Under the pieces are notes generated by a model that did no database searches, had not been told where the DNA came from, and saw only the letters and a program-made list of their open reading frames with translations. The position numbers and the translations under genes are program-made. From Sphingomonas aerophila (GTDB lineage: Bacteria; Pseudomonadota; Alphaproteobacteria; Sphingomonadales; Sphingomonadaceae), in assembly GCF_014199305.1 (NCBI RefSeq), contig NZ_JACIJK010000002.1, forward strand, positions 372,001 through 436,000: DNA of 64,000 nt, given 5' to 3'. Below, one piece after another: positions 7,765 through 16,098 of the stretch; the stretch's first letter is position 1, and every line of letters begins with the position of its first letter.

Positions 7765-10416
7765 TCACCGCTGAACAGACTGCATCATTGCAGCAAACCC
7801 CTTCTTCACCTCAGCTTTCGCGTGGGACGCATTCACCTGTGCTACGAGCGCACCGATCCTGGCGTCGAACTGGCGCACCAGCGCCGCCATCCGTTCCGGG
7901 TGATAGTCGATTAAGCGGCCGAGCTGCGCAGCGAGCGCGAGATCGTCGGGCAGAGGTGTTGGCGGTTCCCAGCGCTCTTTCAGCCAGGCGACTGCCGCAG
8001 CTGTGCGCTTCATGCGGTACAATAACGCGTTGAAGCCTGGCGGCGTTTCTCCGAATGCCACCGATACGTTCAACGGTTCACTCGCCGACTGCGCCGGGAC
8101 CTTTATCCTCGCGGTCAGTTCCGTCCCGTCGTAGCTCCAGCTGCCCTCCTGCCCGTCGTCGGACCGCGAGTAGGCTCGGCCATTGACGACGACGCGCTCT
8201 GGGATTGCGGCACTCGGGAGTTCGACTGTGACCTGGGTCGTATCAAGCATACCGGGATAGCGTCCTTCACGCGGATGAACGACCAGCGTGGCCCGGCGCA
8301 GGTCGCGCTCGCTCTCGACCCGAGTGAGGCTGTACTCGCCGTTGCGATAGCCCTCGCTGTTGCCTGCGTCGGCATAAACCCGCGAAACGCTCTTCCCGCC
8401 CGGGCTGACTCGCAGCACAACGCTGCCGTTGTCCATGTCCTGAAGCTTCTGCACCGACGGCGGGTTGAGCGGCACAACCGCACCAGCGCGTGTGAACACG
8501 GGCACCTCGTCGAGCGTATAGTCGCGGGAGATGCGACGGCCACCTTCAACAAGTTCGCCGCGATTCTCATCATACCAACGCCCGGGCGGCAGCCAAATCG
8601 AGGCGCTCGCCACCCCGACCTTCATCGGCTCGGTCACCGGCGCGACCAGCATGTCGTCGCCAAACATGTACTCGCCGCGCGTGCTATAGGCCTCGGGCTG
8701 TTCGGGCCATTGGTAGTAGAGCGGTCGCATGATCGAGACGCCGCCATCATAGGCTTGCCGCGCCGCCGTGTAGATGTACGGCGCCATGGCATAACGCTGC
8801 TCGATGCTATGGCGAAGTGCGGCGAACACCTCAGGCGCGAAACGCCAGGGTTCCTTGCGCAGGCCAGCCTCCTTTGATGAGTGCGTGCGCAAGATCGGGC
8901 TGTAGGCTCCGAACTGCATCCAGCGGACGTAGAGCTCGGGATCAATGTGCCGGTCGCTCTCGGGCGTGCTCTCGGCAAAGAAATGACCGCCGATGTCGTG
9001 GCTCCAATATCCATAGAGCACATTCGACGCTGTGGCGGTGAAATAGGGCTGATAGGCTAGCGACGGCCAAGAGATCACTGAGTCACCCGAGAAGCCGATC
9101 TGATAACGGTGATTTCCAAGCCCGCCCCAGCGATGGTAAATAAGTCCTCGATCCGCGCTCGTGCGCTGCATCTGCGTGAAGAACACGTAGTTCAGCCACC
9201 AAGTGTTCGACAGCCCTGGTACCAGCTTGGACTCGGGCCATTGCTGCCAGTCGAGCCACCAGAAGTCGATGCCCTGTGCGCGTAGCGGATCGAGCGTGAG
9301 TTTGAAGTACTGTTCAACGAAGCCCTTGTCTGCCGCCTCGAAGGGGACTGGATTGCCGTCGGCGACCTTCATGGCTTTGGAGATGGCGGGGTAGCTCTCC
9401 TCATTAGCCGGGATGCCCGACGCGGGGTGAAGATTGACGGTGGTCTTCAACTTGTGCGCATGTAGGAAATTCAAGAACCGATCCGGTTCAGGAAAAAGGC
9501 TGCGGTTCCAGGTGTAACCAGTCCAGCCCACCGACTCCCCGAACACGTCGCGCTTCACGTACTTCGAGTCCCAGCTCAGCCCGTCCGTCCGATGCCAGTC
9601 CATGTCGATAACCATGACGTCGAGCGGGATTCGGTAGCGCTCGAAGTCTGCGACCAGGCCCCGCATTTCGTCGTCGGAATAGTTCCAGTAACGCGACCAC
9701 CAATAGCCGAACGCAAAGCGCGGCGGCATCGGCTCTCGCCCTGCGACCTTGGCGTAGTCGCCCAACGCCTGCTCATAGCGATGGCCGTATCCAAAAAAGT
9801 ACAGGTCCTGGCAGTCGCGACAGGCGCGCAGCTTGGCCCAAGGCCATGGACTGTCGTCCAGCAGAAATGATCGGGAGTCGTCGACGACGTGCCAACCATC
9901 GCGGGACAGCAATCCCTGCCCCAGGTCCAAACGCTTGCCGCTGTCGATTTGAACGTCGCCAGAGTACCGGTCAACCGTACGGGCCGTACCTCGGAGATTG
10001 CCTGTTTCGACGTCGCCCGGGCGCCACATGAACGCCGGCGCGCCTGCGCGCGAGCCCACCTGCAGATTCGCCTTTGTGAACCGGCCGCTGTTCAACCGGT
10101 AGCTAAGCCGAAGCTTTTCGGTCTCGATGACGAGCAGCGCGCCACGCGTGGATACGCTGTAGCGAGGTACCGGCTGTTCGCGATTGATGAAAACCTGCGA
10201 AGGCTGGTCAACGAAACGGCTGTCCGGCGACCATTCCATTCGGATCATCTCGGGCGTGAGCACTGTGAAGCGCACCTGCCCACGTTGTATGATCGCGCCC
10301 GCGGCCGCTTTTCCATGCATCGCCGGCACAACGGACGGCGGCGCAGCGAGGGCCGGCGATGCGGCAGCTGAAAGCAGAATGGCCGTCCCGGCCAGGTAGG
10401 ACCTGATACGCTTCAT
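7765..10416 (-). CDS. GH31 family alpha-glycosidase
   Basis: Secreted glycoside hydrolase of 883 residues, normal for GH31 with N-terminal sandwich, TIM barrel and C-terminal beta domains. A signal peptide (MKRIRSYLAGTAILLSAAASPALA) follows a GAGGAGCG ribosome site. The barrel shows FGYWWSRYWNYSD and, at the nucleophile strand, FWWLDWQQW (Asp about 389), then HRWGGLGNHRYQIGFSGDS with the acid/base Asp near 445. The WLDWQQ form differs from the WxDMNE of classical alpha-glucosidases, so activity on glucose should not be assumed; alpha-xyloside, alpha-galactoside or alpha-GalNAc linkages are also known in GH31. About 90 residues at the C-terminus after the DUF5110-like part look helical and have no assigned role. 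It is divergent from the GH92 gene at 10605 and may share its promoter region. Confidence 0.9.
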   Translation of the reverse strand: MKRIRSYLAGTAILLSAAASPALAAPPSVVPAMHGKAAAGAIIQRGQVRFTVLTPEMIRMEWSPDSRFVDQPSQVFINREQPVPRYSVSTRGALLVIETEKLRLSYRLNSGRFTKANLQVGSRAGAPAFMWRPGDVETGNLRGTARTVDRYSGDVQIDSGKRLDLGQGLLSRDGWHVVDDSRSFLLDDSPWPWAKLRACRDCQDLYFFGYGHRYEQALGDYAKVAGREPMPPRFAFGYWWSRYWNYSDDEMRGLVADFERYRIPLDVMVIDMDWHRTDGLSWDSKYVKRDVFGESVGWTGYTWNRSLFPEPDRFLNFLHAHKLKTTVNLHPASGIPANEESYPAISKAMKVADGNPVPFEAADKGFVEQYFKLTLDPLRAQGIDFWWLDWQQWPESKLVPGLSNTWWLNYVFFTQMQRTSADRGLIYHRWGGLGNHRYQIGFSGDSVISWPSLAYQPYFTATASNVLYGYWSHDIGGHFFAESTPESDRHIDPELYVRWMQFGAYSPILRTHSSKEAGLRKEPWRFAPEVFAALRHSIEQRYAMAPYIYTAARQAYDGGVSIMRPLYYQWPEQPEAYSTRGEYMFGDDMLVAPVTEPMKVGVASASIWLPPGRWYDENRGELVEGGRRISRDYTLDEVPVFTRAGAVVPLNPPSVQKLQDMDNGSVVLRVSPGGKSVSRVYADAGNSEGYRNGEYSLTRVESERDLRRATLVVHPREGRYPGMLDTTQVTVELPSAAIPERVVVNGRAYSRSDDGQEGSWSYDGTELTARIKVPAQSASEPLNVSVAFGETPPGFNALLYRMKRTAAAVAWLKERWEPPTPLPDDLALAAQLGRLIDYHPERMAALVRQFDARIGALVAQVNASHAKAEVKKGFAAMMQSVQR

Positions 10417-10524
10417 TCGCTCCTCGCCTATCCAGGCTCCCCGGTCCGCTGACTAGTCGTCGGGCAGGCACTGTGAACCATGGTTCATTGTCCGCACCCT
10501 ATCGGTGAAGGTCGCAGTTGAATA

Positions 10525-10552
10525 GAATTGACAAAATGATTTGTTTATTGCC
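10525..10552 (+). promoter_or_regulatory. Candidate operator, copy 1 (GAATTGACAAA element)
   Basis: An AT-rich 28-bp block beginning GAATTGACAAA and ending TTTATTGCC, in the divergent gap between the GH31 and GH92 genes and 53 bp before the GH92 start. It matches 22 of 28 positions of the block at 24348-24375 upstream of the large TonB receptor. It contains the inverted repeat ACAAA-atga-TTTGT and a TTGACA that could serve as a -35 box. A role as the binding site of the ROK regulator encoded at 26455-27684 is inference. Confidence 0.45.
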
Positions 10553-10604
10553 TGCTGAAGGTGATCGGCTGCTCTGCGAAAATGCCGACATCAGGAGCGG
10601 ATGT

Positions 10605-12992
10605 ATGAACTACCAGGCGAACTCCGATTTCGAGCAGACAGGCTGGCGGCACACGCGAATGGCGTTACTCGCGACTGCAACGCTGTTGGCTGCGAGCGGG
10701 TCCGCCGTGGCCTTTGGGCAGTCCGCGAAATCAAGTGGCGAACCGGTCGAGACAGCCAATCCACTCGTCGGCACGGCACCTCTCGACCGCCCGGAACTGA
10801 TCGGCAACGCGCCCCCGCCGGGCGAGCCGCTCTACTCGGGCCAGACCTCTCCCGGCGCGCGGCTGCCTCACAGCTCGGTTGAGGCCGCGCCGGTCAACAA
10901 CAACATCGCGCTGACCTATCCGACCGGCGTCGAAACGCCGTACCATTACCCCAACCCCACCATGATCGGCTTCACTGGCGGCGGCGGGCCCACCTATGGC
11001 GGTCGGGCGCAGCCGATGATCATGCCCGTGGTCGGCAACTGGACGGTGCCGCCGGGCGGCAGCCAATCGTCGTATGACAAGGCCAAGGAACAGGCGGCGC
11101 CGGGCTACTACTCGGTTTTTCTCGATACGTTCCGCACCCGCGCCGAGCTTACCGCGACGCAGTGGACCAGCATGATGCGGTTCACCTTCCCCGCCAGCGA
11201 ACAGTCACATCTGGTGCTCAACCTGCCAGGCCGGGGCGGCTCGGTCGAGGTGGTCGGCGATCGCACGGTGCGCGGCGTCGCGACCCGGCGCGGCGACCGC
11301 GACGCGCCGGACGGCAGCTATTTCGTCGCGCAATTCTCCAAGCCGTTCCGCAGCCACGGCACCTTCCGCAAATCGCCGGGCGACGCCCGCGGCTATGGCA
11401 TCGGCACCAGCGACAGCTTTCCTGGCGCGAACACCGTGGAGGGCAGTTTCGCGGGCGCTTATTTGGACTTCACTACCCGCGACGGCGAGGCGGTGATGGT
11501 GAAGATGGCGCACGGCACCAGCTATGCCGATGCCGAGCGCCGCATCCGGGAAGAAAATCCGGGCTGGGACTTCGACCAGGTCCGGGGTCGGGCGCGATCC
11601 GCCTGGGCTAACCTGCTTGATCGGGTCCAGGTCAGCGGCGGCACGGCAAAGCAGCGGATGCTGTTCTATTCGACGCTGTTCCAGTCGTTTGCCAGCCCGC
11701 GGCTGATCGCCAAGAAGGGCGAGCCGTTCGCGGACACCAATGGCAAGGTCCAGACCGCCACGCACGACCGTTATGGCCCGGTGCCGTTCTGGGATACCGG
11801 TCGCAACCAGATCGTGCTGCTCGAGCTGATGGAGCCCGAGGTCGTGCAGGACATCATGCAATCCGAGCTCGAGATGGCGCGTGAGCGTGGGTACATGAAC
11901 ACCTCGTTCCACGGTGACAACGCGGTGTTCCTGTACCTGGGCGCGATGCGGCGCGGCATCCCGTTCGACTATGCCGCAGCCTATGAATACCTGCGCAAGA
12001 ACGCGACCGACCCGAAGGGGCCCCGCGGCTATCTCGCCGAGTACATAAAGAACGGCTGGATCTCGGACATCGTGCCCGCCGGCAATCCCAGCCCGCCCTA
12101 TGCCGACGGCAAGGCAGGCGCCGCGACCACGCTGGAATACGCCTGGGACGACCATGCCCTGGCCGAGTTCGCGGACCGGCTGGGCAAGAAGGACGACGCC
12201 CAGCTCTTCCGCCGCCGCGCGGCCAATTGGCGCAACGTTTTCGACCGCTCGACCGGCTTCATCCGCGGACGCACTACCGATGGCAAATGGATCGCTCCGT
12301 TCGATCCGCAGGAGCCCTATTACAACTTTATGATGAAGGAAGCGTCTGGCTGGTCGACGCTGTGGCTGGTGCCTCACGATGTTGACGGACTGTCGGGCGC
12401 GTTGGGCGGGCGCGCCGCCTTCAACGCGAAGCTCGACCAGTTCTTCTCGACGCCCTATCGCCCGACCGGCATCTGCCGCGACTGCACGGGCATGATCGGG
12501 CAGTATGTGCAGGGCAACCAGCCCGATCAGCAGGCCGCTTATTATTACGCCTGGAGTGGGCAGCCCTGGAAGACGCAGGCGCTGTCGCGGCGCATCCTCG
12601 ACACGCTCTATGGCAGCGACGCATCGGGCTATGGCTATCCGGGCATGGACGACCAGGGCGCGACGTCGTCCTGGTATGTGCTGAGCGCGATGGGGTTCTA
12701 CCCCGTCGACCCATCGAGCGACGTCTACGTGCTCGGAAGCCCGTTGTTCGACCGCGTCCGGCTTCAGATGGGCAATGGCAAGGCGCTGGAGATCGTCGCG
12801 CGCAATAACTCGCCCATTAACGCCTACATCCAATCAGCGACCCTGAACGGCCGGCCCTGGACCAAGCCGTGGTTCAGCCATGCCGATGTGAAGGACGGCG
12901 CGACGTTGGTGCTGACCATGGGACCGAGGCCGAACCCGAACTGGGGCAGCGCGCCCGGTGCAGCGCCGCCTTCCATGACCTCGGCCCGCTGA
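10605..12992 (+). CDS. GH92 exo-alpha-mannosidase (copy 2, divergent active-site loops)
   Basis: GH92 hydrolase of about 795 residues. The frame is open from TTG 10518, but the ATG at 10605 has an AGGAG ribosome site 7 bp upstream and leads into a signal-anchor-like segment (MALLATATLLAASGSAVAFG). After a Pro-rich stretch the N-terminal domain reads NPLVGTAPL and GGPTYGGRAQPM, less typical than the other copies. The catalytic loops also differ: KEASGW instead of EGNAW (Glu about 578), QGNQPDQQ instead of GNEP (about 636), and GMDDQGATSSWY instead of GNDDxG (about 680). This suggests another linkage or substrate than copy 1 (inference from family structures). The gene converges on the GH92 gene at 13489; its 3' end and terminator reappear as a decayed copy at 13305-13488. 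Confidence 0.9.
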   Translation: MNYQANSDFEQTGWRHTRMALLATATLLAASGSAVAFGQSAKSSGEPVETANPLVGTAPLDRPELIGNAPPPGEPLYSGQTSPGARLPHSSVEAAPVNNNIALTYPTGVETPYHYPNPTMIGFTGGGGPTYGGRAQPMIMPVVGNWTVPPGGSQSSYDKAKEQAAPGYYSVFLDTFRTRAELTATQWTSMMRFTFPASEQSHLVLNLPGRGGSVEVVGDRTVRGVATRRGDRDAPDGSYFVAQFSKPFRSHGTFRKSPGDARGYGIGTSDSFPGANTVEGSFAGAYLDFTTRDGEAVMVKMAHGTSYADAERRIREENPGWDFDQVRGRARSAWANLLDRVQVSGGTAKQRMLFYSTLFQSFASPRLIAKKGEPFADTNGKVQTATHDRYGPVPFWDTGRNQIVLLELMEPEVVQDIMQSELEMARERGYMNTSFHGDNAVFLYLGAMRRGIPFDYAAAYEYLRKNATDPKGPRGYLAEYIKNGWISDIVPAGNPSPPYADGKAGAATTLEYAWDDHALAEFADRLGKKDDAQLFRRRAANWRNVFDRSTGFIRGRTTDGKWIAPFDPQEPYYNFMMKEASGWSTLWLVPHDVDGLSGALGGRAAFNAKLDQFFSTPYRPTGICRDCTGMIGQYVQGNQPDQQAAYYYAWSGQPWKTQALSRRILDTLYGSDASGYGYPGMDDQGATSSWYVLSAMGFYPVDPSSDVYVLGSPLFDRVRLQMGNGKALEIVARNNSPINAYIQSATLNGRPWTKPWFSHADVKDGATLVLTMGPRPNPNWGSAPGAAPPSMTSAR

Positions 12993-13038
12993 ACGGCTTT
13001 CCGATACCGCTGGTCCGTTCCCCAAACCGGCGGCTCTC

Positions 13039-13071
13039 CCCCGGAAGGTCGTTGCACCTTCCGGGGTTTTT
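13039..13071 (+). terminator. Rho-independent terminator of the GH92 gene at 10605
   Basis: A perfect 10-bp stem CCCCGGAAGG / CCTTCCGGGG with an 8-base loop, followed directly by TTTTTG, 46 bp after the GH92 stop codon. A degraded version of the same hairpin, without the T tract, lies near 13461-13485 in the duplicated segment. Confidence 0.85.
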
Positions 13072-13093
13072 GTTCTCAGGTGAGACCTCGCCT

Positions 13094-13288
13094 TTATGAT
13101 GGCGGGACGACCGGCTTGGCCGTCGCGAAACGGGATGGCGCGGTTCCCATCACAAAGGCCAACTCGCCGCCCTTGACCAGGTCGGGATGGCTGATCCAGC
13201 CGCGCGTCCAGGGGCGGCCGTTCCAGGTCACCATTTGAGTATAGGGCCGATCGGGACTGGTGCCGCTGGGGCGGACGATAAGCTTGCG
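13094..13288 (-). pseudogene. 3' remnant of a second GH92 gene
   Basis: This stretch is an in-frame minus-strand fragment of about 64 codons that aligns without gaps to the last residues of the GH92 protein encoded at 13489-15804. Shared blocks include WNGxPWTRGWISH, KGGEL and PSRF, and it ends at TAA where the intact gene has a Tyr codon. It has no start and no body. It lies directly after the terminator of the upstream GH92 gene and appears to be the surviving 3' end of a displaced copy, whose 5' end survives at 15908-16052. Confidence 0.85.
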
Positions 13289-13304
13289 CTCTCCTTCCGC
13301 TCAT

Positions 13305-13409
13305 CCGGTGAAGGACGGCGCAACGCTTGTACTGACGATCCACGCCAACCTGAACCGTGCCTCGGGCAGCGGCGCCGAGGCCGCCCCCCGTCTAGACCTC
13401 GGCCTGTGA
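13305..13409 (+). pseudogene. 3' remnant of a copy of the GH92 gene at 10605
   Basis: A plus-strand fragment of 35 codons (starting PVKDGATLVLT and ending at TGA) that matches the last codons of the GH92 gene ending at 12992 (DVKDGATLVLT). The homology continues through the untranslated 3' region, including a decayed terminator hairpin. Offset between the two copies is about 420 bp. It has no upstream gene body and should not be expressed. Confidence 0.85.
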
Positions 13410-13488
13410 GCCTTTCCAACGCCGCTGGTCGTTTTCGAAGCTAGCGCCTCTCTCCTGGAAGGACGCTGCACATTCCGGGGTCGTGTAT

Positions 13489-15804
13489 TCAGGCGGGACC
13501 GCGCCCGTATGACGGCGGCCGATCCGCTTTCGCCGCGCCGAAGCGCGACGGCCTGGTGCCCATCGCGAATACCAGCTCGCCGCCCTTGGCGAGGTCCGCA
13601 TGGCTGATCCAGCCGCGCGTCCAGGGCTGCCCATTCCATTGCACCGACTGAATGTAGGGCGCATCGGGCCCGTTGCCGGTGGTCCGGATGCGGAGCTTGC
13701 GGCCGCCAAGGTCCAGCTCCGCCGCGTCGAACAAGGGTGAGCCGAACACGTACACGCCGCTGACCGGATCGACCGGATAGAAGCCCAGCGAGCTCAGGAT
13801 GAACCACGCGCTGGTCTGGCCGCAATCATCGTTGCCGATCACGCCGTCCGGGTCCGCCTTGTACATCTCGGTCAGCAGCCGGCGAACCATGGCCTGCGTC
13901 TTCCACGGCGCACCGGCATAGGCATAAAGATATGCAGCGTGCTGGTCGGGTTCGTTGCCGTGCGCATATTGGCCGACCAGCCCGGAGATGTCGGGTGGCG
14001 CGTTCCTGGGCAGCGTCGAAGGCGCAGTGAACAGCGCGTCGAGCTTGCGCTCGAAAGCGGCGTCGCCCCCGAACAACTCGATCAGGCCGTAAACATCGTG
14101 CTGGTTGAGGAAGGTCGCCTGCCAGCCATTCGCCTCCGTATAATCGCGCTGCTTCTCAGGATTGTGGCCGAGCTGGATCGGGTCATAGGGCGTCCACCAG
14201 CTGCCGTCCGCGAAACGCGGGCGTGCGAAGCCGACTTCCTGGCTGATGACGTTACGATAATTCAGGCTGCGCTTGCGTAGCGTTGCCGCGTCCTCGCGCG
14301 CGCCGGCAGCGTCGGCGAGCACCGCCATGGCCCAATCGTCATAGGCATATTCCTGGGTGCGGCTGACCGACTCCCACACCTTGTCGGCCGGAATGAAGCC
14401 CAGGTCGTAGTAGAAGCCGCGGCCGAGCGTGCTGTCGATGTCCGGGAAGTCGCGATCGAACGCACGCCGGCGGATCTGCGGCCAGGCGGCAGCGTAGTCC
14501 GCCTTGATCCCCTTGGCGCATGCTTCCGCCATCACCGACACCGCGTGCCAGCCTATCATGCACGCGGTTTCGACACCTTGCAGCGGCCAGACGGGCGGGC
14601 CGGTCGGGCTTTCCTGGGTCTGGCGGACAAGGTCGCGGGCGAAGCGCTCCGCCATCTCGGGCCGGACCAGCGTCAGCAACGGGTGCAGTGCGCGATACGT
14701 GTCCCAGAGCGAATAGGTGCTGTAGGCGGGCGTACCGGCCGCGGCCTTGTGCACCTGGCGATCGAGCCCGACATAACGGCCGTCGACATCGGTGAACAAG
14801 GTCGGCGACAGCAGCGCATGGTAGAGTGCGCTTGCCATGATCGTGCGCTGTGCAGGCGTGCCGCCCTCGACACGGATGCAATCGAGCGCCTGCGCCCAGG
14901 TTCGCGCGGCCGTCCGTCGTGTCGCGTCAAAGGTCCAGCCCGGCGCCTCGGTCGACAGGGCCTGCCTAGCCCCGGCCAGGTCCACGGCGGAGATGCCGGT
15001 CTTGACCAGGACCGGCGCAGCGCCGGCATTGTCGAAGAACAAGGCCGCTTTCAGCCGCTTGCCCGTAACGGTATTCGCGCCGGCAGGCTGGGACTGATCC
15101 TCGCTGAAGAACTGCACCCGATCCGGCCGCCGCGACAGTTGCATGGCGAAGTGGATGTGCCGTCCCTTGGCCCAGCGGTTCACGCGCCGGCTGCCCGTCA
15201 GCATGCCATCTGGCGACAGCGTCAGCGACGCCTGCTCGACCAGCGTGCCCTTATCCCAAGTGTCGACCACGGCATGGGCGAAGTCGATCAGCAGGTGCCC
15301 CGGCCCTTGTGGGAACGTGTAGCGGTGAAGCCCCGTCCGCTCCGTCACCGTGAGTTCGGCGAGCACGCCCGATTCCAGCCGCACGCGATAATAGCCTGGC
15401 TCGGCTAGCTCTTCAGAGAAGCGCTGGCGATAACCCTCGTCAGGCTTGCCGAGCACGCCCGCCTGCAGTTCCAGCGGCCCTCGCGTCGGCACCACCAGCA
15501 CGTCGAGCATGTCGCCGATACCCGTGCCAGACAGGTGAGTATGGGAGAAGCCCATGATCGAGCCGTCACCCTGGTGATAGCCCGAGCAGGAGTCCCAACG
15601 CGTGTTGTCGGTGTCGGGGCCAAGCTGCACCATCCCGAACGGCAACGTCGGCCCAGGGTAAGTGTGCCCGTGCCCGCCTGTGCCGATGAACAGGTCCGGT
15701 CGCAGCGGATCGGGACGCGCCGCAATGGCATCCCCCGGCAGCGTGGCGCCGAGCGCGGCCAATCCGCTCCCCACCAGCAACTCGCGCCTGCTTGCGGTGG
15801 TCAT
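13489..15804 (-). CDS. GH92 exo-alpha-mannosidase (copy 3, Tat-type signal)
   Basis: GH92 hydrolase of 771 residues, last gene of the minus-strand mannoside operon. The N-terminus TASRRELLVGSGLAALGA carries a twin-arginine motif before a hydrophobic stretch, so export folded through Tat is likely. Hallmarks are LFIGTGGHGHTYPG and PFGMVQLGPDTDN, then TEANGWQ (acid Glu about 556), HGNEPDQHAAYLY (about 616) and GNDDCGQTSAW (base Asp about 657). The GNEP loop resembles alpha-1,2-active members. The gene is flanked on its 3' side by fragments of itself and of the convergent GH92 gene, and on its 5' side by fragments of the GH125 gene and of itself. It was therefore probably inserted into, or duplicated over, a resident copy. 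Confidence 0.93.
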   Translation of the reverse strand: MTTASRRELLVGSGLAALGATLPGDAIAARPDPLRPDLFIGTGGHGHTYPGPTLPFGMVQLGPDTDNTRWDSCSGYHQGDGSIMGFSHTHLSGTGIGDMLDVLVVPTRGPLELQAGVLGKPDEGYRQRFSEELAEPGYYRVRLESGVLAELTVTERTGLHRYTFPQGPGHLLIDFAHAVVDTWDKGTLVEQASLTLSPDGMLTGSRRVNRWAKGRHIHFAMQLSRRPDRVQFFSEDQSQPAGANTVTGKRLKAALFFDNAGAAPVLVKTGISAVDLAGARQALSTEAPGWTFDATRRTAARTWAQALDCIRVEGGTPAQRTIMASALYHALLSPTLFTDVDGRYVGLDRQVHKAAAGTPAYSTYSLWDTYRALHPLLTLVRPEMAERFARDLVRQTQESPTGPPVWPLQGVETACMIGWHAVSVMAEACAKGIKADYAAAWPQIRRRAFDRDFPDIDSTLGRGFYYDLGFIPADKVWESVSRTQEYAYDDWAMAVLADAAGAREDAATLRKRSLNYRNVISQEVGFARPRFADGSWWTPYDPIQLGHNPEKQRDYTEANGWQATFLNQHDVYGLIELFGGDAAFERKLDALFTAPSTLPRNAPPDISGLVGQYAHGNEPDQHAAYLYAYAGAPWKTQAMVRRLLTEMYKADPDGVIGNDDCGQTSAWFILSSLGFYPVDPVSGVYVFGSPLFDAAELDLGGRKLRIRTTGNGPDAPYIQSVQWNGQPWTRGWISHADLAKGGELVFAMGTRPSRFGAAKADRPPSYGRGPA

Positions 15805-15834
15805 GACGGAGCTCCTGTTGAACGGAAGATCGAT

Positions 15835-15904
15835 ATGGTCGGGTGAACAGCGCAGGCTTGCGCCGTTCGAGATAGAGGATCAGCTTGCCGAGCAGGCATA
15901 GGCT
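15835..15904 (-). pseudogene. 3' remnant of a copy of the GH125 gene
   Basis: The minus strand here reads GKLILYLERRKPAL, matching the extreme C-terminus of the GH125 protein (GDLILDLERRKPAL) encoded at 16099-17544. Nothing of the gene body remains. It lies between the start of the GH92 gene (15804) and a fragment of that gene's 5' end, and it runs into the GH92 ribosome-site region. Confidence 0.75.
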
Positions 15905-15907
15905 CAT

Positions 15908-16052
15908 GAGACATGACTATGTTTGCCGCTACCGACGAACAGGTCGGGCCTGAGCGGTTCGGGATGCGCTGTTTCGCCGCGTCGAGCAGGGTAGCGCCGA
16001 GCACGGCAGTGCCCTTCTCACCCGACTGCTGGCCGTGCTCGGCGATAGTCAT
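15908..16052 (-). pseudogene. 5' remnant of a second GH92 gene
   Basis: This fragment matches the first roughly 45 codons of the GH92 gene at 13489-15804, including the start region (ATGAC...). In a shifted frame it reads PEPLRPDLFVGSGKHSH against PDPLRPDLFIGTGGHGH of the intact gene. The Tat motif is lost and at least one frameshift separates the start from the mature sequence. It ends abruptly at the fragment of the GH125 3' end. Together with 13094-13288 it is probably what is left of one displaced GH92 gene. Confidence 0.8.
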
Positions 16053-16098
16053 GACGGAACTCCTGTCGTTGTCATGACGAACTGCATCGAACTAAGAG

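Noticed and set aside
11205..12833. Minus-strand open frame of 542 codons
   Set aside because: Antisense shadow of the GH92 gene at 10605, rich in Arg/His/Ala without domain features.
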